Assembly: GCF_000835495.1 (NCBI RefSeq)
Contig: NW_015622542.1
Span: 1,634,485 to 1,698,484 of the forward strand
DNA: 64,000 nucleotides
Reading direction: 5' to 3'
Source: Cladophialophora immunda
Taxonomy: Eukaryota; Ascomycota; Eurotiomycetes; Chaetothyriales; Herpotrichiellaceae
Part shown: one piece after another, positions 35,611 through 45,896 of the stretch
Position numbering within the stretch: position 1 is the stretch's first letter
How the letters are laid out: every line of letters starts with the position of its first letter
Made by a program: the position numbers and the translations under genes
The notes under the pieces: generated by a model
Databases searched by the model: none
Told to the model about the DNA's origin: nothing
What the model saw: the letters and a program-made list of their open reading frames with translations, nothing else

Positions 35611-36324
35611 ATGAAGACCGAAATCTTCCTCTCCGCCCTTGCTGGCATTCTTTTCTCTCAAACACTCGCCGCCCCGTTGGCTCCAGCTCAACTTGCTGGC
35701 GAGGCTCAAGAGCAAGACCTCTCGTCCTCCAATGATGCTACTCCCGTCGCCAAAGCACTCGGCACAACTCCATTTGCGGCCGCCGCCGCTAAGCGTGCAA
35801 CTGACGGCGATGCGGTTTACAATTTGCCCTTCTACACGTCATCTACCGGGAGCATGGCCGGAAATACTGTTTACAGACGCGAAGACGCCCTTACGCCACT
35901 TGCTGTTGCGAGTGCACCGGCTCCTGCGGAACTGGACGCAAGTTACATCTTCAAACGTGATGACGGTCGCCTGCCAACCAGAATTGCCAGTGAAGAAGCC
36001 GGCGATCTGGCCATCAATTACATCTCCAAACGCGGGGGCGAAGGCGATGCTCTGTCGCCACCTACATTCGCACATGCGTCTGCGCGGTCTGCCGATGGAA
36101 GCGGTGGCGGCCCTACTGCCAAGAACATGATCAAGCGGGATGGTCGACAGGCTGTCAATCCAAGGGGCGATGACATGGGCAGCGCGGGAATCTACGCCGT
36201 TTACGGGGCCGAAGCGGACGACGAATCCCACGATGTCGCTTCTCCCGTGAAGAGAGGGGCTGCCGCTGCCGGTGTTACAACTGCCCACGATCCCGTCTCT
36301 CCGTTTCCGGTTTTCGCGACCTAA
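35611..36324 (+). CDS. Secreted protein with serial Kex2 sites; candidate RiPP precursor
   Basis: Intronless, 237 residues from the ATG at 35611 (the frame is open further upstream, but the signal peptide starts here). Residues 1-20 are a clear signal peptide with an AxA-type cut. Dibasic Kex2 sites occur at 61-62, 89-90, 115-116, 140-141, 175-176 and 214-215, mostly 25-39 residues apart. Several are preceded by a hydrophobic Tyr-containing tail (NTVYRR, ASYIFKR, INYISKR, then KNMIKR) and followed by an acidic or Gly-rich start (ED, DD, GG, DG). This is the layout of fungal Kex2-processed repeat proteins and of dikaritin (ustiloxin-type) precursors, although the repeats are too diverged to be certain. 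The broken UstYa-like gene 1 kb away fits. A hydrophobin-like or wall-associated role is the alternative. Confidence 0.75.
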   Translation: MKTEIFLSALAGILFSQTLAAPLAPAQLAGEAQEQDLSSSNDATPVAKALGTTPFAAAAAKRATDGDAVYNLPFYTSSTGSMAGNTVYRREDALTPLAVASAPAPAELDASYIFKRDDGRLPTRIASEEAGDLAINYISKRGGEGDALSPPTFAHASARSADGSGGGPTAKNMIKRDGRQAVNPRGDDMGSAGIYAVYGAEADDESHDVASPVKRGAAAAGVTTAHDPVSPFPVFAT

Positions 36325-37276
36325 GCACGGACGTTCGCGATATCAGGCGCAAAGCATCACTCACAAAGCTTTATACTGCGGATACGTCCGTCCTTGTCGG
36401 CACGGCATACTCAGGGGGCGGGCATGAAAGCCGTGGTTTTCGATTTTGAGAAACGACTGTTGATTACAGTCAGTAGCACGAGACGCGTATGGACAGTGAC
36501 GGAGAGGCACTGTCGCTCAGAATTATATCCATTGCAGTGTTCCAGTAAGCGCTGCAGAATAGGACACAGGGAATACAAACGCTCGTTGAAATTTGAAGCT
36601 CGCTGAATACCAAGTGTATTCAAATAAATTTCTTACCTGTATTTCCCCAAACCCCACTGCATAGCACTCTAAACAGCGGTTATCCGTTGATATGCCAGAG
36701 GAAGAGCTCTATAAAGAGCAGTCTTCGTTGATGGACAGCTAGTGACAGATCAAGCCAACTTCGTGCGGTGAGCCAGTCGAAGGCGATGCACTTCGCAGCC
36801 CGTCTTCTGGTCGATATGCCGAATAATTCCATCGTACGTGCGTATGTTGAGAGACCTTGCAGTCAAAGGTGGTGCTGGACGCTGCCTGCTTGGAACTTGG
36901 TGAACGGAGAATATCAATCTTGTTTATCGTTTTATCCAAATCAACACCGAATCAGAGCCCACGCCTCGACGTCGGGCATTCGCTCTACGTACCTTGCTGG
37001 TCATCGTCGACCCGAGACTTTATGTGCATCTGAGCAGATCTGGGCGAGGAGGGGAAGAGGTTGACGATAGACGCACTCTATTCCCAAGTGCTAACACCTG
37101 GAGATATTCCAAAGTCTGAAAGCTCTGGACCAGCTCCACACTGTGGCGGCTCAGGTTGAAAGAGTAGTTGATGTTTCGCCGCCACATTATCGTCACGAGG
37201 AGGAGGGGCTGGATTCCTGGGCGAACGAAGATGAACTCCCGGAACATCTCCAGGGTCGGCATCTGGAGGGTGATTA
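36325..37276. other. Intergenic stretch with a possible exon remnant
   Basis: No intact gene. A plus-strand open segment at 37104-37277, just after a GCTAAC-CTGGAG acceptor-like site, reads as a helical acidic peptide (KALDQLHTVAAQVERVVDV) and may be an orphan exon. Confidence 0.3.
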
Positions 37277-37576
37277 ATGCCACCGTCCTTCAATCACCCA
37301 CAGAAGATCGAGCACTCCACAACGCATATTGTGAATTTGATCGGAGCCACGGATACGGATACTGCGAAAGCGATTTTCCAATACTGGCTCGATTTGGTCC
37401 ATCCGGAGTACGACCTCCAGCCAAGCCTACAGTTCTATCTTAGAGGCTTTTCTGAGACGGGAAAATCTGGACTCTGGGCCCAATTCAAGAAGACAGTGGA
37501 AGCATACTCTGGTTTAGCCAGGACTCTCTGTCAGCGGCATGCAGACTACTACTTTTGGTCCTGGACACATGCCTAA
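37277..37576 (+). CDS. Hypothetical 99-residue frame
   Basis: Begins at an ATG overlapping the end of the open segment at 37104-37277. The peptide has an amphipathic start and aromatic-rich stretches (AIFQYWLDLVHPEY, YYFWSW). No family is recognised. With the preceding segment it might form a decayed or misread two-exon gene. Confidence 0.25.
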   Translation: MPPSFNHPQKIEHSTTHIVNLIGATDTDTAKAIFQYWLDLVHPEYDLQPSLQFYLRGFSETGKSGLWAQFKKTVEAYSGLARTLCQRHADYYFWSWTHA

Positions 37577-39730
37577 TTACTTGAATGCATCCGCCCTGCC
37601 TGTGGCGTGTCCCGTGCGCTGCCACTTGACATACATCGACTGGCCCGAAAGGTTTCATCAGTTTATCGCCGAACAGATGGAAGAATAGACGCGGCAGCAA
37701 GCTGCAGTTCAAACCCTTGCTGCGAATACCATCCACGTCCAAAGAGGGGGCAACGGAGTAGATTCGCACAACACCAGCACCACTTCCTGATCTGGCGGCC
37801 TGCCAGGTCGCCAGTCAGGTTCCACCCGTTTCTCAGCAGCAATGTTGACCCCAAAAACAAGGTGAAGCCAACATGATCTCAGATGTTACAGACGGGATCC
37901 AGGTTCTCAGCTGGCGCGTGTAAGTGCGAGTAACTGGAAGAGAATTCTTTGGCTAGTGCTCAGAACAGTTCCTTGTACCATCGAAAACCTGACCCAATCC
38001 AATGTATCGAGCAGAGCCCGAGCTTGGTCCATCTCCTTCTCCAACTTCATTCCCTGAGCACACGAGATTTTTCAGTACGGTCATAATGAGATGAAGACGG
38101 AAAGAGCTTGAAAAGAGGTGACATCATTCTTGATCCATCTGCGCATGTTCGTCTGTTTCGCTATGTGGACTTAGATTGAGCACGCACAGATGAGGGAGCA
38201 GCAGATTCATCGACCAATGCTAATCTCCATAGAGATCTTTGGCTGGCATGTTAGTTGAAAAGCGCAGTTAGAATAACCCTGACCCTGACCCTAAGGGGAT
38301 CTTGGGTTGGGACAGGACGAGATCTATAAAAGTGTCGAGGGGGCAGGGGATAAGAAGCAATAGCTTTTAGGGCCTGGCACTGAGAGCCACGATGAATGCC
38401 CAGCGTTCAGACGTCGCGCTTTGATCCAAACTGGTGCCACATCTCTCTTTCATCCTGCCTGGTTTGAGGCTCCATCTGAACGCCACCAACCTTTTAACAT
38501 GGCAGGGCTGACCTAGACTGACGGATTTTTGATCTCGCACCGAGGCCCATCTGACACGAACCGAAATATCTCATTACTCGGTTCTCAATCGGCGCAATGG
38601 GAACGACTGAGATGCCACTGCTTGGCCCTGGTGAGAACTGTGTGGCATATCCTTTTGCGCTTGAGCTGCAGGAATTCTACCGGCAACACTGATTTCCCAG
38701 CCCCCCTGTCAGACTCTGTGGAGACTTGGATTAGTATCCACTGAGGGCATACCGGGGCATATACCTTGCTCTTTGTTGCTTCTAGACTCCCCCACCCCGT
38801 TCTTCCAGAACGAAGTCGCCGCCCGGCACTCGCATTGTCATTCGCTTGCTGATGCTCACGCGACGACTTGTCATTCCATCTCCGCAGCTGCCGGGGCTTG
38901 TTCCCCAGACACAAAGAGGAAGGGAGGGTGAAGTTGGCTGAGATCGTGGAGCTCTTCGAGGCCCGAAGCAAATCCCTCTCGCCTCTGGATTCGCCTCACA
39001 GCATGCAGACATCCCCCGATCCTTGCTTTTGCCCACGAAAATTCTTCTCCTGATACGAGGCTTGGCTGACGCTCAGAGTCGGGAGGACGACTGCCTTACA
39101 AGGCAAGGATTGGAGAGGAAATGCCGCCCGATAATGAGAACGGCAGTGGCTCGGGAATCCGGGGACCAAGGATTTGCATCCCTGGCGTTGCCAAGTGATA
39201 AAGCGAGCGACAGACAATAACAATGGGCGGAGGAAGAAGAGGAGGCAGCGGTGGCAGCGGTGGCAGCTGGCTGGACTTATCACAACGTAACACTGGCTCA
39301 AGGATGTTGCAATCGGTCGGGGCCGACGAATGAAGTCGGAAAGAGAGTTTGGAAGGAATTTGTTCTGGGGCAGCGAGCTAGACATGCCGCCACTCAGCAT
39401 GCCCGGGTTCCTTGGTCGATCATTGCAACGATCTGAAGCCCGGCTCGGACGCTTCCCCCAGACAAGCCTAGCAGCTCCGACACTCGCCAACGAAGCTTGA
39501 CAGCATCAAGCCAGACAAGCCCTGCATTGGGATCTTGGCCCGCCGTTGCCAAGCCTGCGCTCTCAAATCATGGAGGGAAAAACCTCGCTGTCGCCATATC
39601 AATTACGGGGGAGAATGTAACCTGAGATGAACTCGTCCAGACTCCGGCCAATGGCTGCCACAGGTCGCTGGGAGGATCTGAATGCCCAGAACTGCCCATC
39701 ATGTCGCCGTCGATAAGCGCATGCATCGGA
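37577..39730. other. 2.2-kb gene-poor region
   Basis: No coding-like frame is supported. It contains the telomere-like tract at 38277 and a GAGGNAGCGGTGGCAGC-type purine-rich tract near 39222-39270. TGATAA and TTATCA motifs (GATA-factor consensus) lie at 39196 and 39277, upstream of the PTR2 gene. Confidence 0.4.
38277..38298. repeat. Short telomere-like tract
   Basis: CCCTGA occurs twice, then CCCTAA, then GGGG; read on the minus strand this gives TTAGGG followed by two TCAGGG units. It resembles a tiny, degenerate interstitial telomeric repeat. At three units chance is a fair explanation. Confidence 0.4.
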
Positions 39731-39770
39731 TGGATGCTACAGGATGCCACAGGATGCCACAGGATGCTAC
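39731..39770. repeat. 10-bp tandem repeat, 4 copies
   Basis: The unit AGGATGCYAC (first copy TGGATGCTAC) is repeated four times, 160 bp before the PTR2 start codon. It may be part of the promoter or leader. Confidence 0.8.
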
Positions 39771-39932
39771 GTGCCTGTCCGCCATATCGCCCTTCGCTCC
39801 TGCCGGTTTGGGCGATGGCACTTGAACATGTGGCAGGAGCTATAAAGCCCTTTCATGGCCCAAGATGGCTGATCAGAAGCTCATCCTTCCTCTCCTTCTT
39901 CCTTCACTTCTCGCTCAAGCCCATCGCACATC

Positions 39933-42059
39933 ATGCCTGTTGACAACCCCGAGACTATTCAGGCCGGTGGTCTGGAGCACCTGGACGCCGACTATGGTCG
40001 CCGCGTCTCCGTCTCCAAGAATGAGGTCGTGCAGTTCGCTCGCCGCGACTCGGAATATGACAATGTGCCCACGCAAGAGGAGCTTCATGGGCCCAATGCT
40101 CTTCGCAGAGTCGCCGCCCCCATTCCCTGGGCCGTCTACACCGTCGCCTTCGTGGAGCTCTGCGAGCGTTTCTCCTACTATGGAACTCAAGTTGTTTGTA
40201 CGTCTCCAATCCAAGTTGCTGCATTTCCAGACCACTGATCAGCATGCTACCTAGACTCCAACTTTGTGAACCACTCGCTTCCACTTCCTGCCCCCGATGG
40301 CCCGCCAGGATCTCACCACAATACTGGAGCCGGTGGTGGCTCCGACCAGGGCATATCCGGGGCTCTTGGTCAAGGCCCTGAGACTGCCAACGGCATCAAT
40401 ACCTTCAACACCTTCTGGGTCTACTGCGTTCCCCTCCTTGGTGCTTATAGTAAGTTTGCCTGTGACGGTGTCAACATCAGCTTTCCGCACGTTGATACTA
40501 ACTCGAGAACAGTCGCCGACGAACACTGGGGAAGATACAAGACCATCTGTGTCTCTATTGCCATTGCCATCATCGGTCACATTATCCTGGTCATCTCCGC
40601 TATCCCTCCCGTCATCACCAACACGACTGCCTGCTATGCCGTCTTCATGCTCGGTTTGATCATCATGGGATTTGGGACTGGTAGCTTCAAGCCCAACATC
40701 TCTCCATTGATCGTCGAGCAAATCGACGTCACCCGAGCCTTCGTCAAGACCCTCCCTTCCGGAGAACGCGTGATTGTCGATCCCATCATCACGCAGAGCA
40801 GAATCTATCACTACTTCTACCTCTTCATCAACATTGGCGCGCTCGTTGGCCAAATTGGCATGGTATGCTCCTTTCCTATGAAGCGTGTCCACTGTTCAAA
40901 GCTTACCGTGCTATCCAGGTCTACGCCGAGAAATATGTCGGATTCTGGCTCTCGTTCCTGCTCCCTCTCGTGGCATTCTTGACGACACCCTTTGTCATGT
41001 GGTGGGGACGCAAGCGATACCAACAAAGACCCCCGGCAGGCTCCGTCGTCACCAAAGCCTTCCGCTGCCTCTTCTACGGAATGAAGGGTCGTTGGTCTTT
41101 CAACCCTGTCACCATGTGGAAGCGGACTAGCAACGGCTCGATCTGGGAAGCGGTTAAGCCGTCCAACATCCAACCCTCTCAACGACCCTTGTGGATGACG
41201 TTCGACGATGCTTGGGTTGATGAAGTCCGCCGTGGCTTTGCCGCCTGTGCCGTCTTCTGCTATTATCCACTCTACTGGCTTGCGTATGGTCAACTGACCA
41301 ACAACTTCACTGCTCAAGCCGGTACCATGCAGCTGAATGGTGTGCCCAACGAGTAAGTTCATCCTCGCCTCCTCCCGGCTGCTTCTGGACACATGCTGAC
41401 GAGAGTTTTCACGTAGTGTTGTCAACAACCTTGACCCCTTCGCCCTCATCATCTTCATCCCTCTCTGCGACTCATTCCTGTATCCTGGTCTTCGAAAACT
41501 CGGCTTTAACTTCACTGCGCTCAAGAAGATCACGGCTGGCTTTTGGCTTGCAGCGGCAGCCATGGTATGGGCTGCAGTCGTCCAATATTACATCTACAAG
41601 AGATCACCTTGCGGATACCAGGCCAACAGCTGCTTCAATGATGATGGTACCGTCAACCCGGCGCCACTCAACGTCTGGATCCAGACAGGCTGCTATGTTC
41701 TCATTGCCCTCTCCGAGATCTTCGCCTCAATCACGTCCCTGGAGTACGCATACTCCAAGGCGCCCAAGAACATGCGGTCTTTGGTTCAGGCTATTGCTCT
41801 CTTCACCAATGCCATTTCGGCTGCCATCGCAGAGGCTTTGAACCGTCTCTCGGGCGATCCCTTGCTGATCTGGAACTACGGGGTTTTTGCTGTTGTTGCC
41901 TTTGTGGGTGGCTGCTTGTTCATCTGGCAATTCTGGTCCCTTGATCAACAGGAAGATGAACTCAACTTGCTGCCCGAAGGCTTCGTTGTTGCGCAGAAGG
42001 ATATCGAGGAGATCTCGATTAGCGAGCCTCAGCCACATACAATTGAAGAGAAGAACTAG
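39933..42059 (+). CDS. PTR2: PTR2-type proton-coupled di/tripeptide transporter
   Basis: Exons 39933-40197, 40255-40449, 40513-40862, 40919-41352 and 41417-42059; 628 residues. The first helix carries ELCERFSYYGTQVV, the proton-coupling ExxER and YYG signature of POT carriers. A second family signature, FYLFINIGALVGQIG, lies near the end of exon 3. About twelve membrane segments, with a long polar N-terminus and a cytosolic tail, as in fungal PTR2. It imports small peptides at the plasma membrane. HGATAR motifs 650-740 bp upstream are compatible with nitrogen regulation. Family assignment is secure. Confidence 0.95.
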
Positions 42060-42957
42060 GTGAAGATGTCACCGCTAGATAGTGAGAGACCAGAGTAGCT
42101 GGGAAGAAATCCTCATCAATTCAAACATCTTCATCCCTGCGAATAACGAATTCTTTCGTGCATTCATATCATTGACTGTGTGTGATCCGTCTCAAACCCC
42201 GGGAGTCATTCCTGTCTAGCTGCCATTCTTTCGCAACGCTCCGTGCTCTGACCGACCAAATTGGACCCATTGATCACACCCAGCTCCTGAAAGCGGTCGT
42301 GGTTCGGCAGATCCAAGCTATATGAGCCCGGTGCTCTGACGGCGACCGATAGTCACTGAGTCAATACCCGACACGCGACAGACGCCTGTGTCGAGGCTTG
42401 TCTCGTCGACCGAGGCAGAATTCCAATTGTTGGAGCTTGCAGTGGATGGTTTTCTTCGACGGATTTTTCATGGAGCTCTTGACAGCAAATGGAGAGCCTG
42501 GAATCCGAGTATGCCCGGGCGTGGAGGTGGCGAACCAAGCTCAATATATCCATCAACATGACAGGAGGGACAGCCTCTCGGTAATGCCGGTCGCCGGTCG
42601 CACTCAATGAATGAGAATGGAGCTGGATTGCCGAAGCATACGCCGCAGACGTGCGTTACGCACGAAGGTCGAGATTCGCGGGGCTCACTAATCCTCGAAA
42701 GAGTAAAGGCCACCGTCGATTGAACCGAGGCATCTGTGCACAGGGCGTGACCTTTTCCACACCTGGCGAACCGTTCCGATCACGACACAAGACAATTTCG
42801 GCCTGCGATGATTATTACACTTGCTGGTTCACGGCACCGAGCAGCTTAAATACCAACACTGCCTATTCTCTGGGCCTTTAACGTCCATCGAGACTGGATT
42901 CTTCCGTTCTTTCACTTCTCTCTTGCTGCTTTCCGGATCCTCCGCAGTCGCCCCAAA
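42060..42957. other. Intergenic stretch, no gene seen
   Basis: 898 bp between PTR2 and the acyl-CoA oxidase; 42880-42957 is a pyrimidine-rich leader. Confidence 0.5.
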
Positions 42958-45054
42958 ATGCCTACAAATCCAGAATGGGTCAAGGCCCTCAAGCCCTCCG
43001 GCCCTCAGGGTTCTGAGCTGCTCTCACAAGAAAGAGCCAAATCCAATCTCAATGTCAACCAGCTCGCCGACTTCATGTTTACGCGCGAAATCCTCGAAAG
43101 GAATGAACACATACTCAAGATTCTGCAAGCCGACCCCGTTTTCGACAAATCACAGAACTACTTTCGAGGGAGAACCAGCCGGATAGAAGCTGCGTTGGCG
43201 AGGGGCAAGAGACTGCAACAGTTGCAGGTCAAACACAAATGGACAAGAGATGAGTATCAGACCGCCAGTGACCTCATTAGCGAACCTACACCTTACGGCC
43301 TGCATTCGAGCATGTTCATCGTCACCCTCCGTGAGCAAGGTACTCCAGAACAGCACAAGCTCTTCCTGGAGAAAGCGGAGGCCTATAAGATCATCGGCTG
43401 CTATGCTCAGACTGAACTCGGTCATGGCTCGAATGTTAGAGGATTGGAAACCACTGCTACCTGGAACTCCGACGACAAGACTTTCATCATTAACTCGCCT
43501 TATCTCACTGCCTCGAAATGGTGGATCGGGTCGCTCGGGAGAACCGCCAACTATGCCATTGTCATGGCCCAGCTCTTTATCGACGGAAAACCCTACGGTC
43601 CTCATCCATTTGTCGTCCAAGTTAGAGATATGAAGACCCACGAGCCTTTGCCTGGCGTCCATGTTGGCGATATTGGCCCGAAATTTGGGTATAACACGAT
43701 GGACAATGGCTTCCTGCTGTTCAAGAACGTCAAGATTCCTCACGTCAACATGCTGGCTCGCTTCTCCCGGGTCGACCCCAATAGCAACAAATACGTCCGA
43801 CCCTCAAATCCTTCTCTCGTCTACGGCACCCTCACCTTTGTTCGAAGCACTATTGTGCTGCAAGCCGGCTCTACCCTTGCCCGTGGCGTCACCATTGCCA
43901 CTCGTTACTGCGCCGTACGACGACAATTCCAAGATCGCGACGTCCACGAGCCCGGCGAAAACCAAGTCCTCAACTACACCATGGTCCAGATTCGACTGCT
44001 TCCACTGCTCGCAGCTACCTACGCCCTCCACTTCACGGGCAAGAGCATGATCCGACTGTATCAGGAAAACCAGAAACGCATGGGCGCCGGGGACGCCGGC
44101 AAACTGTCCGACTCGACTCGGGGGCCAGGACCCGAGGAGCTCAATCCAGGCACCGATCTTCTGGCCGACCTGCACTCCACCAGCTGTGCGCTGAAAGCCT
44201 ATGGCTCTACCACCGCCGCCGAAGGCCTGGAAGTCTGCCGCCGTGCCTGCGGCGGCCACGGGTACTCGTCCTTCTCCGGTATCGGCACCTGGTACGCCGA
44301 CTACCTCCCCACGGTGACGTGGGAAGGCGACAACTACATGCTCACGCAGCAAGTCTCCCGGTACCTCTTGAAGTCCGCCCGGAGCGTGCTGCAGGGCAAG
44401 GCGCCCAAGAACGACACCACGCGGATCCTGGGCGACTTCATCCGCCGCCGCGACATTGGCTGTGCGTTCGACGTGATCGGCAACGACGAAGACCTGGTCG
44501 CGGCGTTCGCGTGGCGCGTTTCCTTCCTGACCTTCGAGGCCCTCCGCCACCGCGACGAGGACAAGCAGTCCTGGAACTCGCTGCTGGTGGACTTCTGGCG
44601 CCTGTCGACCGCGCACGCGCAGTACATGATCGTCAAGAACTTCCACGACGCGCTGCGCGACCCGGGCACGCAGCAGCAGCTGGACGGCGAGACGGTGGCG
44701 CTCCTGCACAAGCTGTTCCGGCTGTACGCGCTGCACACGCTCGAGCGCGAGGCCTCGGAGTTCTACTCGTCCGCGGCCGTGACGGTGCGGCAGATCACGC
44801 TGGCCCGCACCAAGACGGTCATGACGCTGCTCGGCGAGATCCGCCCGCACGCGGTCCGCCTGGTCGACGCGTGGAAGTTCTCCGACTGGCAGCTCGACTC
44901 GTCCCTGGGCCGGTACGACGGCAACGTCTACGAGGACATGTTCCACCGCGCGAGCGAGCTGAACCCGCTCAACAGCGTCGTCTTCGACCCGTACCCGGAC
45001 TCCAAGACCCTGTTCAGGAAGGACGAGCGGAAAGATCTGCGGAGCAAATTGTGA
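42958..45054 (+). CDS. POX1: Peroxisomal acyl-CoA oxidase
   Basis: A single exon of 698 residues, ending in the canonical PTS1 tripeptide SKL. The flavin-contact motif CYAQTELGHGSNVRGLETTA is at about 150-170. The CGGHGYSSFSGIGTWYAD and TWEGDNYMLTQQ segments of the C-terminal helical domain are present. It catalyses the first step of peroxisomal beta-oxidation: acyl-CoA + O2 to trans-2-enoyl-CoA + H2O2. From about 44230 on, nearly every third codon base is G or C, which opens long spurious frames on the other strand; the 5' half is less extreme. Although about 14 kb away, it could act in the same compartment as the amine/acyl-CoA block. Confidence 0.96.
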   Translation: MPTNPEWVKALKPSGPQGSELLSQERAKSNLNVNQLADFMFTREILERNEHILKILQADPVFDKSQNYFRGRTSRIEAALARGKRLQQLQVKHKWTRDEYQTASDLISEPTPYGLHSSMFIVTLREQGTPEQHKLFLEKAEAYKIIGCYAQTELGHGSNVRGLETTATWNSDDKTFIINSPYLTASKWWIGSLGRTANYAIVMAQLFIDGKPYGPHPFVVQVRDMKTHEPLPGVHVGDIGPKFGYNTMDNGFLLFKNVKIPHVNMLARFSRVDPNSNKYVRPSNPSLVYGTLTFVRSTIVLQAGSTLARGVTIATRYCAVRRQFQDRDVHEPGENQVLNYTMVQIRLLPLLAATYALHFTGKSMIRLYQENQKRMGAGDAGKLSDSTRGPGPEELNPGTDLLADLHSTSCALKAYGSTTAAEGLEVCRRACGGHGYSSFSGIGTWYADYLPTVTWEGDNYMLTQQVSRYLLKSARSVLQGKAPKNDTTRILGDFIRRRDIGCAFDVIGNDEDLVAAFAWRVSFLTFEALRHRDEDKQSWNSLLVDFWRLSTAHAQYMIVKNFHDALRDPGTQQQLDGETVALLHKLFRLYALHTLEREASEFYSSAAVTVRQITLARTKTVMTLLGEIRPHAVRLVDAWKFSDWQLDSSLGRYDGNVYEDMFHRASELNPLNSVVFDPYPDSKTLFRKDERKDLRSKL

Positions 45055-45896
45055 AAACCCCGCCCCCAAACCATCCATGCATCCATCCATCCATCCATTC
45101 ATCCAATAGGGGTTCCTGTGCGTTTCTGAAATGTATGTGTTTGAATACCTCCTACCTAAGTACCTACCTACCTACCTATGTGATGTTATGACATGCTATG
45201 TTATGCTGTTCTTCTTTCCTTTCCGCGCTCACGACTCGTTTTGGTTGGGTTGGGACATTGCAAAATTCCATAAGGCGGGTGACTCTCTCCCCCATACATT
45301 CATACGTACATGTCATGCAAGGCCTGGGGTGGAATTTGGACGGTATAGAGAAAAATCTCTCCAGCATCGTACGATTTGTCTACTTGGAACTACATAGGTA
45401 TAGAACACCAATCCAAAGTCCGCGGAAGCAATTCTGCAATTTCCAAAACCTGGAGAATCATCCGCATCTATAATATTCGCTATGTCCTCTAAAAACAAGA
45501 GCGAGAGCAAGAGATACTATACAACCACCCACCCCCTACACCCCCACTCGGTGTTGAATGCTCGCGAGAAAAATCGGCAGAGTTGCGTGCGTATATGGGT
45601 ATCTCTTTTTATGATGGCACCATTTTGCTGCGCCTTGTGCGCCAGCTTTGCTGTTTTTTGTTGTTTCGTTTTCCAATGCTGTTCGTTGCTATTGTAGACC
45701 AAGACCCGTCGCAAACAGAAGAAACCACATCCCGATAGCGACGGTACAACCAGCCTCCGAAGCAAGGCTGACCACGGTCTCAGGATGGGCGAATTAGTCG
45801 GATGATGGCGGCGGAATCCTCATTCCCTCTCTGGTACGGACCACCATGTTTGGTGGCGGATTCCTGTATTGATGCATCCGTCGATCCAGCTCACCT
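45055..45896. other. Convergent intergenic region with microsatellites
   Basis: 842 bp between two 3' ends. A CCAT-unit microsatellite lies at 45071-45105 and a CCTA-unit tract at 45146-45178. No gene was seen. Confidence 0.6.

Noticed and set aside
43804..45102. 432-codon antisense open frame
   Set aside because: It is a by-product of extreme GC3 in the acyl-CoA oxidase; no domain is seen and the sense strand is a complete known enzyme.
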